Below, piece by piece: positions 7,246 to 15,491 of a stretch of DNA of 25,327 nucleotides (position 1 is the first letter of the stretch; the number at the start of each line of letters is the position of its first letter). Origin of the DNA: Alphaproteobacteria bacterium. GTDB lineage: Bacteria; Pseudomonadota; Alphaproteobacteria; UBA3830. Position numbers and translations under genes: made by a program. Below the pieces are notes generated by a model. It was not told the origin of the DNA and made no database searches. It saw only the letters and a list, made by a program, of their open reading frames with translations. The DNA is taken from NCBI GenBank assembly GCA_025998595.1, contig BNWE01000012.1:1-25327 (forward strand), given 5' to 3'.

Positions 7246-7413
7246 GACTACCTCAAAAACACTAAACCTCTTTTAGATAACATGTAAGTTGAATCAATAC
7301 AAGCATGAGGTTAGGCAGCTTGCTACCCCAGCATTCATATGAATATCCACAAAGCATGGGAAAAAGGCAGGCAAAACAAGAGGTTAGATGTGCATCGAAG
7401 TCCACGCTTAAAA

Positions 7414-7566
7414 TTAGAAGGTTTTGATCTCAGAATTTTTTTGCGTGAGAATTTTTTCTGTTTTTCGGAGCAGTTTCTTTGGTTCCGCTTCAGATTGCAA
7501 TCGCTCCATTAAATCTTTTTCTATGACACTTGCTAAAACAGTAATTTCACCTGTTTTTAATCTCAT
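7414..7566 (-). CDS. Possible small protein, 50 residues, unknown function
   Basis: A minus-strand ORF beginning MRLKTGEITVLASVIEKDLM with a GGAG ribosome binding site 6 bases before the ATG. It is basic and probably mostly helical, has no signal peptide and is not recognised. It is the only coding candidate in the 488-base gap between murJ and dnaN. The rest of that gap (7246-7413 and 7567-7733) shows no structured element; it holds the presumed divergent promoters of murJ and dnaN, with no convincing dnaN promoter identified. The good ribosome binding site argues for a real gene; the short length argues for caution. Confidence 0.5.
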   Translation of the reverse strand: MRLKTGEITVLASVIEKDLMERLQSEAEPKKLLRKTEKILTQKNSEIKTF

Positions 7567-7733
7567 TTAAAACTCCAATCATTACTAAAAATTGCTGGAA
7601 TCTTAACATATTTTTAACATTTCAAAAACAATGGGTGGGGCAGGAAATGCACAGTAGGTGTTGTTTTATCGGACGATTCGTATTATTTTGGTCGTATATC
7701 CGTTTTTCTAGAGATTGTTTTGGAGATTTATAA

Positions 7734-8837
7734 ATGAGAGCGAAGGTTGCGAAAAAAGATATGTTGCCGGCGGTTATGCGGACAGTGAGTGTTGCGGACA
7801 GAAAGTCAGTCGTTCCAATCTTGTCGCATGTTCTTCTGGAATTTAACGAGTCAGGATTGCACCTGAAAGCGACGGATTTAGATCATTCGATAATGGAATT
7901 CGTACCTGCCGAAGCAGATACATTTGGCTGCGTTGCGGTTCCTGCCGTTACATTGAACGATATCGTTAGAAAATCTCCTGATAATTCAGTCTTGGAGTTC
8001 TCCCTGATAGATAAGGGGCAGAAATTGCTGGTGACCGCTGGAAAGTCAAAGTTCGAGCTGTCCATACTGGATTGCTCTGATTTCCCCGAAATAGCCACCA
8101 TAAAAAGCACCTGTGATTTCACGCTGAAATCGTCGGATTTAAGCAGACTCGTTAGTCGCACGAAATTCTCCATATCTCCGGAAGAAAACCGGCATAACTT
8201 GAGCGGCATCTTTTTTCACAAGGAAGAATCGAAACTGAAGGCTGTTTCCACCGACGGTCATCGCCTTTCTCTGTCACAGATGGATGTCGACGTCAAAGAA
8301 ACTCTCCAGGGCGTGATAATCTCCAGAAAAACAGTATTTGAAGTTAAGAAATTGCTGGATACATTTACCGGAGACGTGTCCATGACATTTAGCGCCAATC
8401 AGGTGCAGTTTGTGATGGGAGATGTTATTTTTATCTCAAAACTCGTGGAGGGAAATTTCCCGGAATATAAGAGGGTCATTCCGGAAACATCCGTAGAATT
8501 TTTTCTTGTGAATAGAGCTGGATTTCTGGAGATTATAGATCGTATTGCCGTCATTTCAGACGATAAAGTGAAATCCATAAAACTGGAACTCAACAAAAAT
8601 ATGCTTTATTTTTACGTTGCCAATAGCAAAGTCGGAAGCGGTAGAGACGAGATGGAAGTCACTTATTCCGGTCCCAACTGGAACTCAGGATTCAACGCCA
8701 GCTATCTACTGGATGTCGCGCAAACTCTCCAGGGCGAATTCCTAAAAGTATACGTGAGAGATGCTTTGGCTTCGATTTTAATTGTTGACGAGTCAGAACC
8801 TGATTCCTTGTTCGTTGTCATGCCGATGAGGATCTAG
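7734..8837 (+). CDS. dnaN: DNA polymerase III beta subunit (sliding clamp)
   Basis: A 367-residue protein of normal DnaN length with the three repeated clamp domains. The N-terminus (RTVSVADRKSVVPILSHVLLEF), the VSTDGHRLSLSQM segment near residue 170 and the C-terminal VVMPMRI are characteristic. It forms the ring that tethers replicative polymerase to DNA and is the docking site for many repair factors. The ATG has GGAG 8 bases upstream. recF follows after 9 bases, the classic dnaN-recF order. dnaA is not upstream, as is common where the origin region has been dispersed. Confidence 0.98.
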   Translation: MRAKVAKKDMLPAVMRTVSVADRKSVVPILSHVLLEFNESGLHLKATDLDHSIMEFVPAEADTFGCVAVPAVTLNDIVRKSPDNSVLEFSLIDKGQKLLVTAGKSKFELSILDCSDFPEIATIKSTCDFTLKSSDLSRLVSRTKFSISPEENRHNLSGIFFHKEESKLKAVSTDGHRLSLSQMDVDVKETLQGVIISRKTVFEVKKLLDTFTGDVSMTFSANQVQFVMGDVIFISKLVEGNFPEYKRVIPETSVEFFLVNRAGFLEIIDRIAVISDDKVKSIKLELNKNMLYFYVANSKVGSGRDEMEVTYSGPNWNSGFNASYLLDVAQTLQGEFLKVYVRDALASILIVDESEPDSLFVVMPMRI

Positions 8838-8846
8838 GACAACGAC

Positions 8847-9977
8847 GTGGATGATAAAAATGCTGGCATTACGAAACTAACCTGCAAAAATTTCAGATCC
8901 TACAGAACGCTGGCGTTGAATATATCGTCTATGTTTGTTGTATTTCACGGAGAAAACGGAGCCGGCAAAACCAATATATTGGAAGCCATATCGTTATTTT
9001 CGTCGGAACGTGGGCTGAGAAAAGCTCCTGTTGCTGATTTAAATTGCATTGGCAGCTCCTCCGCCTCCTGGAACGTCGAATTACTCCTGAAAAAAGACGA
9101 CTACAAGACGCAGCTATCCACCAACGCCCAGAACGGCAGACGCGTCGCTCGCATAGACGGCACAAGCGCTTCCAGCCTGTCGAAGTTTGAGGAATCGCTC
9201 TGGCTGCTGTGGATCGTTCCCGGCATGGATAACCTTTTCATAAATTCAATGTCTGACCGGCGTGCTTTTTTCGATCATCTCGTTAGCGGATACGAAAAGA
9301 GGCACAAGTCCACTCTCCGCAAGCTGGCGGATTTACAAAAAGAACGGCTACACGTAATTTTTCATCGAAAAGACGAAAGCTGGCTCAGTATTCTCGAAGA
9401 AAGAATTGCCGAAGAAAATGTGAAAATCACCAAGTCACGATTGGAATTCATAGATTTGCTCCACAAAGTATTTGATGCGCATCCATCGGAATTTCTCAGA
9501 CCAATCGTGTCCATTTCCGGAGAAATAGAGAAAATATATCGTACGCACAGCGAAGAAGACTCAATTTTGGAAATAATGGAAATTCTAAAAAGAAATCGCT
9601 ACATTGACTCAGAGAAACAAACAACGTCCGTCAGCGCTCAAAAAAGCATCTGGGAAGCGAGGCACCGAAAAACATCGCTGGAGGCGGAAAATTGCTCCAC
9701 CGGTGAACAGAAAGCGTTTCTGATTTCGCTGGTCTTGGCAGTTTTTCGGATATACAAAAGGACGCGCACCGGTATACCAATACTGCTGCTGGATGATCTT
9801 ATGGTGCACCTGGACGAAAAGCGCCGAAGGGATCTGGCCACCGAGCTCACAGAACTAAACGTGCAGACGTTTTTCACAGGAACAGACCGCCACTTTTTTA
9901 AAGACATATTGCCGATATCCCAGGTATATCATGTTGAAAAATCCATATGCAGTATGCAGGCAAGCATAAAACAATAA
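8847..9977 (+). CDS. recF: RecF recombination mediator ATPase
   Basis: A 376-residue SMC-like ABC ATPase that helps load RecA at single-strand gaps. Walker A is GENGAGKTN (residues 35-43), the ABC signature is STGEQKAFL (about 285-293), and Walker B with the D-loop is ILLLDDLMVHLDEKRR (about 311-326). The start is GTG at 8847 with AGGAC 6 bases upstream, overlapping the dnaN stop region, so the two are very likely co-transcribed. No terminator is seen after its stop. Instead the promoter of the first metalloprotease gene follows within 40 bases. The last 105-135 bases of recF are repeated twice downstream as decayed fragments. Confidence 0.97.
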   Translation: MDDKNAGITKLTCKNFRSYRTLALNISSMFVVFHGENGAGKTNILEAISLFSSERGLRKAPVADLNCIGSSSASWNVELLLKKDDYKTQLSTNAQNGRRVARIDGTSASSLSKFEESLWLLWIVPGMDNLFINSMSDRRAFFDHLVSGYEKRHKSTLRKLADLQKERLHVIFHRKDESWLSILEERIAEENVKITKSRLEFIDLLHKVFDAHPSEFLRPIVSISGEIEKIYRTHSEEDSILEIMEILKRNRYIDSEKQTTSVSAQKSIWEARHRKTSLEAENCSTGEQKAFLISLVLAVFRIYKRTRTGIPILLLDDLMVHLDEKRRRDLATELTELNVQTFFTGTDRHFFKDILPISQVYHVEKSICSMQASIKQ

Positions 9978-10015
9978 AAATTTCATTATTCTTGCAAAAA
10001 AATCATTTTTATGGC

Positions 10016-10044
10016 TTGCTTTTCAGATAAAGAGACACTATATT
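10016..10044 (+). promoter_or_regulatory. Promoter of metalloprotease copy 1
   Basis: TTGCTT and TATATT separated by 17 bases. The same arrangement precedes all four paralogues (10016, 12596, 15425, 17425), and the spacer resembles TTCAGATAAAGAGACAC in copies 1-3. A shared leader ends in AAAGGA, 7-8 bases before the chosen ATG at 10091. Confidence 0.75.
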
Positions 10045-10090
10045 CTTGTCATGTTACGATTATTTATAAACGAAGAAAAGGATGAGAAAC

Positions 10091-12316
10091 ATGAAAAATA
10101 GAGTTTTAAGAATAGTATCCAGCATGATGCTTACGCTTTCGGTGGTTGGTACGACTTGTTCAGCGAATGCTACGGCTTTTTCAAGAAATGCAGAAGAGGC
10201 AACTTGTAAATTTCAGAAGGGAGCTGATTCGGAAACAACGGAACAAAAAATTGCCATTATCAAAAACTGTTTCAAACGGGAAAGCATTTATGGAGATGAT
10301 GTATATCGGATTTCCGGAGAACAACTGTTTGAGTTTTTAGATGGAAAACTTCTAGAAAGAGATCGCAAATATTTCGATAGGTTAAAAATACTAATGGATC
10401 AGGCTTGCAATTTGGAGGCGTCCGGCTCTTGTGATTCAGACAAAGAGTGCTATGATCTCGCAGTGAAGATCGCTGGACTTTATCTTGGGGCAAGTGGAGG
10501 AATTTTTTGTTTTGAAAAAGGAATGCCTGTCTGTGCATGGGAGGAATCTCTTTTTGAAATGACAAAAAATCCACTTGGGGCAAAATTAATGTTGTCATTG
10601 CTGCTCTTGAGGAGAATTAGCAATAGTGATGTTGCCAAAAATTTTGCCTACAAATTTAACCATTCCATTCTGGTGAAGCATCCAGCTCCTGGAAAAGATG
10701 GAAAACAGTCGGAAGAGGAAAATGAAGGAAACGCATTTTATCGCGAAGGTAAGCTTGTGTTTTGCCCCGAAGACTCGCCGGCACACCCCGTGGCAAGCGT
10801 CCTCATGCATGAATTTACACACTTTTATCACTACTTGTTGTTTGGATGTATGTCGCACGGCAGAACGCTTCTGGTAAATATGTCATTTGACGATAATCTT
10901 TTCTTAACAAAGACATTATTTCCAACGAAAAACTTAGGCGGAGATCGTACCTTTAGTAAATTCTCCGATGGGATGTTGACGGAAATAGGTCAAAAAACGG
11001 TTAACAAGGCATCGCTAGTCGTTTTGCTAGAGTGGCTTAAAAACACAGATGATAAGCATACATTACAGATAACGAAGGAAAAGCATGAATTGTATAAAGC
11101 CCGCCTGTCTGCAGCAACAGCACAAGGTGATTTGAGAAGAATAGCGGCTGATCTTATAGCTGAATATGCATTTTCTCATAATTATTGGACAACTGCAGAG
11201 GAGATGCTGACAATTGCTGGTGTGGTTCATATAAAAGAAGGGAATGGCAGACGTGTTGTTGTTGTTGACAGTGGACACGAAACATCATTTTGCAGAGGCT
11301 GTGAAAATTCTTGGGCTTTGAGCTCTACCGGCAATATGGATGCCATCAGATTTTGGCATGGTAGTACATTGTTTAAAAGAGTCACCAACACAAATGCAAA
11401 TATTTGGAATGTTTTGCAAAGCCTCTGGATTACTGAAGCATATAATAAAACCATAGATGAATATCAAAATAGAACGAGAGTAAAAGTATGGCAAATGTGT
11501 CAGGAGGGAAAAATGTTCGGCAATTACTACTGCGACTCTGCCTCGCTGCCACAGTGGCAACTAAATCTGTTGCGGTCTGCTTACGGATTCGCGCCAACAG
11601 AAAATTCAAACAATTGTGACATTATCAGAGGGCATTTTGCACTAAAGAGCACCGATGTGGACGATGTGCCGGCAGAAAAATTATTTGAATACGTAAAAAA
11701 CATTTTTCTGCCGTGGAAAGAGTGGGCGTTGGATGAGTGTGAGTTTGGTTCTCATAGAGCATCTTTCGACAAAAGCTGCGAAGTTTTTGTTACATTAGGT
11801 AGTCTAATGGATGAAGTTTGTGAGCTGGAAAAACTTCATTCTTACTTCGGTGAAAATTCATCGAGAGTCACAGGCAAGATTATGGCATTTTATAGGAAAA
11901 ATGGCGAATTTCGAGGGTTGTTTGACATAGATGGCATATTTGCCAATGGCAAGCTTTTATTTGAAGATGCTCTCCGAAAAATGATAGAAAATCCATCAGG
12001 TGCCAAAAAATTATTATCATTGCTGTTGCTGAGAAATATTGTTAAAGATGTTCAATATGGATATGACTATGGTATGACTGGTTGTCGAGCCGCTATCTGT
12101 TGTATTGGCGATAGTTTTGCCTGTAAATTCGATCATCATATTTTGATAACAATTGCAGCTTCGGAAGAAGAAAGTATGTTTAGTCCTGAGGGCTATATAA
12201 GCTTGCCGTTGTATCAAGAGAGAACCGAGGATAATATAAGAAGGCTATCGGGTATTCTTATGCGCGAGCTAACAAGTTTTTATCGTTTCCTATTATTGGG
12301 AACGATGCAAGCCTGA
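10091..12316 (+). CDS. Secreted HExxH metalloprotease-like protein, copy 1, with a degenerate second domain
   Basis: A 741-residue exported protein. The start at 10091 is chosen over an ATG 9 bases upstream because AAGGA overlaps the latter. The signal peptide ends at CSANA near residue 26. Domain 1 has a conserved N-terminal part (RISGEQLFEFL, then an NPLGAKLMLSLLLLRR helix), the zinc-protease motif HEFTHFYHYLLFG at about 240-252, and the later block ADLIAEYAFSHNYWT...EEMLTI expected to supply the third metal ligand. After about residue 500 a second copy of the same domain begins (KLFEYV, NPSGAKKLLSLLLLRN), but its motif is RELTSFYRFLLLG (725-737): both zinc histidines are lost, and the protein stops 4 residues later, lacking the downstream block. 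Domain 1 looks catalytically competent. The family is not recognised; the role as a secreted effector or periplasmic protease is inferred. Confidence 0.8.
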   Translation: MKNRVLRIVSSMMLTLSVVGTTCSANATAFSRNAEEATCKFQKGADSETTEQKIAIIKNCFKRESIYGDDVYRISGEQLFEFLDGKLLERDRKYFDRLKILMDQACNLEASGSCDSDKECYDLAVKIAGLYLGASGGIFCFEKGMPVCAWEESLFEMTKNPLGAKLMLSLLLLRRISNSDVAKNFAYKFNHSILVKHPAPGKDGKQSEEENEGNAFYREGKLVFCPEDSPAHPVASVLMHEFTHFYHYLLFGCMSHGRTLLVNMSFDDNLFLTKTLFPTKNLGGDRTFSKFSDGMLTEIGQKTVNKASLVVLLEWLKNTDDKHTLQITKEKHELYKARLSAATAQGDLRRIAADLIAEYAFSHNYWTTAEEMLTIAGVVHIKEGNGRRVVVVDSGHETSFCRGCENSWALSSTGNMDAIRFWHGSTLFKRVTNTNANIWNVLQSLWITEAYNKTIDEYQNRTRVKVWQMCQEGKMFGNYYCDSASLPQWQLNLLRSAYGFAPTENSNNCDIIRGHFALKSTDVDDVPAEKLFEYVKNIFLPWKEWALDECEFGSHRASFDKSCEVFVTLGSLMDEVCELEKLHSYFGENSSRVTGKIMAFYRKNGEFRGLFDIDGIFANGKLLFEDALRKMIENPSGAKKLLSLLLLRNIVKDVQYGYDYGMTGCRAAICCIGDSFACKFDHHILITIAASEEESMFSPEGYISLPLYQERTEDNIRRLSGILMRELTSFYRFLLLGTMQA

Positions 12317-12424
12317 GCAGTAAATGCAACAGCTTCTATTGATGCGTAGAACACTAACTATGCAAAAAATTAGGATGGCGGTCCTATATTTGAGCCAAGA
12401 GAGAAAATAATATTGCGTTACTAG

Positions 12425-12454
12425 AACGGTTTTCCTTCGGGAGAGCCGTTTTTT
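12425..12454 (+). terminator. Rho-independent terminator after copy 1, C(UUCG)G loop
   Basis: An 11-bp stem (AACGGTTTTCC with GGAGAGCCGTT, including G-U pairs) is capped by TTCG closed by C-G and followed by TTTT. The same hairpin follows copies 2 and 3 with substitutions that keep pairing. Its T-run merges directly into the following recF fragment. Confidence 0.85.
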
Positions 12455-12557
12455 CACCGGAACAGATATCCACTTTTTCAAAGACATATTGCCGATATCC
12501 CAGGTATATCATGTTGAAAAATCCATATGCAGTATGCAGGCAAGCATAAAACAATAA
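12449..12557 (+). pseudogene. recF: recF 3' fragment in front of copy 2
   Basis: Bases 12451-12557 align without gaps to the last 107 bases of recF (9871-9977) with 5 differences, all within the first 30 bases. The stretch keeps the codons for the RecF C-terminus (HFFKDILPISQVYHVEKS) and its stop but has no start. The match then continues through the promoter and leader. It is a passenger of the duplication that created copy 2, and it starts at the shared CGTTTTT of the upstream terminator and recF. Confidence 0.88.
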
Positions 12558-12595
12558 AAATTTCATTATTCTTGCAAAAAAATCATTTTTATGGC

Positions 12596-12624
12596 TTGTT
12601 TTTCAGATAAAGAGACACTATATT
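12596..12624 (+). promoter_or_regulatory. Promoter of metalloprotease copy 2
   Basis: TTGTTT, 17 bases, TATATT. From 12481 to 12659 the sequence differs from the copy 1 region (9901-10079) at a single position, 12599, which lies within the -35 hexamer. Confidence 0.75.
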
Positions 12625-12671
12625 CTTGTCATGTTACGATTATTTATAAACGAAGAAAAAGGATGGGAAAC

Positions 12672-15146
12672 ATGAAAAATAGAACTTTATGCATAGTGTC
12701 CAGCATGATGTTGGCGCTTTCGGTTGTGGGGACAATCTGCTCTGTAAGTGCATATCCATTTGTACAGCTGAGTGAAGTAAGCTATTCAAGCAAATGGGAG
12801 GAAAAATTTAACAAATTTATCAAACCATATTTTGGAACAGAAACAATAAACGGGGAAAATGTATGCCGGGTTTCCGGAGAAAGATTAGCCAATTATCTAG
12901 ATAAAAACAAACAGGAGTTTTTTACCCAAAGAAATGAGCCAAGCTTTATCAGATTGAAAGAGTTAATGGATGAGGCTCACAATCTACAAATAGCACTCGA
13001 TTCAAATGAATCTAATAAAGATTCCTATTATCTTGGATATAAGAGCGCCAGAGAGATTTATAATAAAAGCCAGGACTTGTTTTATCGTAATCTATCGGGT
13101 AATAACCTCAGCCTATTTAATGGAGCTCTTTGGGAAATGGCTGGAAATCCACATGGCGCAAAAAGATTGCTATCATTGCTATTGTTAAAATTGCTTGCTG
13201 AAAAAGGGAAGAAAAATCCTTTTGCCTACAAATTCCATTCTATTAAGATAGAAGCCACATATGAAGAAGGAAAAGATCGGATTGGATATGATGCCGGTAA
13301 GATCATTCTCTCATTATCTAGCGCCAATGAAAAGAAACCTTATACTTGTGGAATTAACCCGAAGGTTAATGATCCTTCAAAGCAGGAAGTCATTGCAGGT
13401 ACTTTTATGCACGAGCTAACACATTTTTATCATCATCTATTGTTTGGTCTTACTTGCAAGCCACAGGACAAAAATCCGATTGTAAGCATGCTGTCATCTG
13501 ATGATTGCAAGATGGAAGATCTATTTCTAGCGCGGAGTAGAAAAGATTTTTCCAATAAGATATTGCAGAGAATTGGAATAAATCCAATTGGCTTAAAAGA
13601 CTCCTTGAAAAGCCTGCTGGTTGACTTGAAAAATAGAGAGTTACCAATATCCGACAAAAAGTATAATGGTTATACTCTAAGGTTAAATGCACTGGAGCTA
13701 AGCAATACGATAAAACCAGACGATTCATTAGAAAAAATAACAGCTGATCTAATAGCTGAATACATGTTTTCTAAAAATCGTTGGACAGATCAAGAGGAAA
13801 TGTTGACAATCTTTGGAACTGTTCCCGTAATGACAAATAACGAGAGAGTGTTTGTTGCCGACAGAGAGAACCACAACTCCTTTCTTAGAAGATCCAGATT
13901 GCAATCAAATAGATTTTTTCATGGCGGAACATATGCACCACAGAGTTCGCAGACATTAAAGGATGTTTTGCGATATATAAATCTTCGTTTTATGGAACGT
14001 AATGTGGCTACCGGTGGATATAATCCTGTTTTGTACGGTGAATCTACTGAGTCCAAATACACTAAAATTGCGAATTTTTTTGAGAATGAAATATCCGAAG
14101 ATCTGCGTAGAATGTCCGAAAGAGGAGAAACGAGCGGAAACCTTCTTTTTGCCAGTATATGCAACTTCGCTAAAGCCAAAGAGTGCAAATTAGCCACCTA
14201 CGTAAATAGGTCAAAGACTGCGCGTTTCGATCTACAAGAGCAGCAAGAGCGCGAGCGTCAAGCACAGTTGGCAGCGCAGTGGGAACGTGAGCGTCAAGCG
14301 CAGTTAGCGGCACAGCGGGAGCGTGAGCGGCAGGCACAGTTGGCGGCAGAGCAGGCAGAACGTGAGCGTCAAGCACAGTTGGCGGCGCAGCGGGAACGTG
14401 AGCGTCAAGCGCAGTTAGCGGCACAGCAGGAACGTGAGCGTCAAGCGCAGTTAGCGGCACAGCAGGAACGTGAGCGTCAAGCGCAGTTAGCGGCACAGCA
14501 GGAACGTGAGCGTCAAGCGCAGTTAGCGGCACAGCGGGAGCGTGAGCGGCAGGCACAGTTGGCGGCAGAGCAGGCAGAACGTGAGCGTCAAGCACAGTTG
14601 GCGGCGCAGCGGGAACGTGAGCGTCAAGCGCAGTTAGCGGCACAGCAGGAACGTGAGCGTCAAGCACAGTTGGCAGCGCAGCGGGCAGCACAGTTGGCAG
14701 CGCAACAGGCAGCACAGCGGGCAGCACAGTTGGCAGCGCAACAGGCAGCACAGCGGGCAGCACAACGGGCAGCACAACGGGCAGCACAACGAGCAGCACA
14801 ACGGGCAGCACAACGGGCAGCACAACGAGCAGCACAACGGGCAGCACAACGAGCAGCACAGCGAGCAGCGCAGCGAGCAGCACAGCGAGCAGCACAGCGA
14901 GCAGCACAGCGAGCAGCACAGCGAGCAGCACAGCGGGCAGCACAGCGGGCAGCACAGCGGGCAGCACAGCGGGCAGCACAGCGGCCAGCACAGCGGCCAG
15001 CACAGCGAGTAGCACAGCGAGCAGCACAGCGGCCAGCACAACGAGCAGCACAACGGCGGAAACTGAAGCCGCAGAAACTGATGCAAGCAAAAATTAGGGG
15101 CGTCAAAATTCTGAACAAAAAGAGATTTGGAAAAAATAAACGATAA
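12672..15146 (+). CDS. Secreted HExxH metalloprotease-like protein, copy 2, with long Gln/Ala/Arg repeat tail
   Basis: An 824-residue exported protein. The start at 12672 has AAAGGA 8 bases upstream. The signal peptide ends near CSVSA (about residue 26). The family domain follows: RVSGERLANYL, the NPHGAKRLLSLLLLKL helix, zinc motif HELTHFYHHLLFG at about 247-259, and ADLIAEYMFSKNRWT...EEMLTIFG with Glu375. From about residue 526 the protein turns into a repeat tail: twelve ERERQAQLAA units of 12-13 residues, then about 30 RAAQ units, ending in a basic KILNKKRFGKNKR. The tail should form a long charged helix or coiled coil, TolA-like in composition, of unknown role. A 115-bp piece of this gene is found inverted at 1-115. 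The gene has its own promoter and terminator. The metalloprotease assignment rests on motif, not on family recognition. Confidence 0.8.
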   Translation: MKNRTLCIVSSMMLALSVVGTICSVSAYPFVQLSEVSYSSKWEEKFNKFIKPYFGTETINGENVCRVSGERLANYLDKNKQEFFTQRNEPSFIRLKELMDEAHNLQIALDSNESNKDSYYLGYKSAREIYNKSQDLFYRNLSGNNLSLFNGALWEMAGNPHGAKRLLSLLLLKLLAEKGKKNPFAYKFHSIKIEATYEEGKDRIGYDAGKIILSLSSANEKKPYTCGINPKVNDPSKQEVIAGTFMHELTHFYHHLLFGLTCKPQDKNPIVSMLSSDDCKMEDLFLARSRKDFSNKILQRIGINPIGLKDSLKSLLVDLKNRELPISDKKYNGYTLRLNALELSNTIKPDDSLEKITADLIAEYMFSKNRWTDQEEMLTIFGTVPVMTNNERVFVADRENHNSFLRRSRLQSNRFFHGGTYAPQSSQTLKDVLRYINLRFMERNVATGGYNPVLYGESTESKYTKIANFFENEISEDLRRMSERGETSGNLLFASICNFAKAKECKLATYVNRSKTARFDLQEQQERERQAQLAAQWERERQAQLAAQRERERQAQLAAEQAERERQAQLAAQRERERQAQLAAQQERERQAQLAAQQERERQAQLAAQQERERQAQLAAQRERERQAQLAAEQAERERQAQLAAQRERERQAQLAAQQERERQAQLAAQRAAQLAAQQAAQRAAQLAAQQAAQRAAQRAAQRAAQRAAQRAAQRAAQRAAQRAAQRAAQRAAQRAAQRAAQRAAQRAAQRAAQRAAQRAAQRAAQRAAQRPAQRPAQRVAQRAAQRPAQRAAQRRKLKPQKLMQAKIRGVKILNKKRFGKNKR
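14247..14684 (+). repeat. Tandem 36/39-bp repeat encoding ERERQAQLAA units
   Basis: Twelve units, ten of 36 bp and two of 39 bp (those with an extra EQA). There is higher-order duplication: about 145 bases starting near 14302 recur without visible change 219 bases later, so whole blocks have been duplicated recently. Confidence 0.9.
14685..15058 (+). repeat. Tandem 12-bp repeat encoding RAAQ units
   Basis: About 30 units resembling CGGGCAGCACAA, with variants giving RPAQ and RVAQ near the 3' end. All six reading frames stay largely open across it because the unit lacks stop codons, which creates long spurious antisense ORFs. A change in unit number would keep the gene in frame. Confidence 0.9.
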
Positions 15147-15190
15147 TATGCTCAGATGCTGTCCAGCAAACTATGTCGATATTCGTTGGA

Positions 15191-15220
15191 AACGGTTTTT
15201 CTTCGGGAAAGCCGTTTTTT
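15191..15220 (+). terminator. Rho-independent terminator after copy 2, C(UUCG)G loop
   Basis: AACGGTTTTTC-TTCG-GGAAAGCCGTT followed by TTTT: an 11-bp stem with the extra-stable UUCG tetraloop. Confidence 0.88.
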
Positions 15221-15253
15221 GTTTTGGTGTGTCGTATTCAGAAAAGATGCGCT

Positions 15254-15385
15254 GAGCTTACAGAACTAAACATGCAGACGTTTTTCACAGGAACAGACAG
15301 CCACTTTTTCAAAGACATATTGCCCATATCCCAGGTATATCATGTTGAAAAATCCATATGCAGTATGCAGACAAGCATAAAATAA
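15254..15385 (+). pseudogene. recF: recF 3' fragment in front of copy 3
   Basis: This stretch aligns to recF from 9843 to its end with about 7 differences in 135 bases. It retains the frame LTELNMQTFFTGTDSHFFKD...VYHVEKSICSMQTSIK but no start or ATPase motifs. It begins 30 bases further into recF than the fragment in front of copy 2, so the two units have different breakpoints or different amounts of decay. Confidence 0.88.
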
Positions 15386-15424
15386 TAAAAATTTCATTAT
15401 TCTTGTAAAAAACATTTTCAGAAC

Positions 15425-15453
15425 TTGTTTTCTGGATAAATAGACACTATATT
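15425..15453 (+). promoter_or_regulatory. Promoter of metalloprotease copy 3
   Basis: TTGTTT, 17 bases, TATATT. The spacer TCTGGATAAATAGACAC is diverged from copies 1 and 2, but the hexamers are kept. The leader is shorter, and the ribosome binding site is the weaker GGTGAAAG. Confidence 0.7.
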
Positions 15454-15491
15454 CATGTTATGTATTTATAAATTAAAAAATGGTGAAAGAT

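Noticed and set aside
7661..7686. TTGTTT ... TATTAT as the dnaN promoter
   Set aside because: The spacer is only 14 bases, too short for a standard sigma-70 promoter.
14247..15058. CRISPR-like array
   Set aside because: Repeats are contiguous without unique spacers, are in frame with a coding gene and have codon-like periods; no cas genes are present.
14170..15118. Long antisense and alternate-frame ORFs across the copy 2 repeat (poly Val/Leu/Ala, Cys-rich and His/Gln-rich products)
   Set aside because: They exist only because the 12-bp and 36-bp repeat units lack stop codons in any frame. They have no ribosome binding site, and only the +strand frame continues from a signal peptide and family domain.
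15173..15385. A 70-codon ORF from an ATG at 15173
   Set aside because: It starts in front of a terminator and runs through it into the recF fragment; it is a chance fusion, not a gene.
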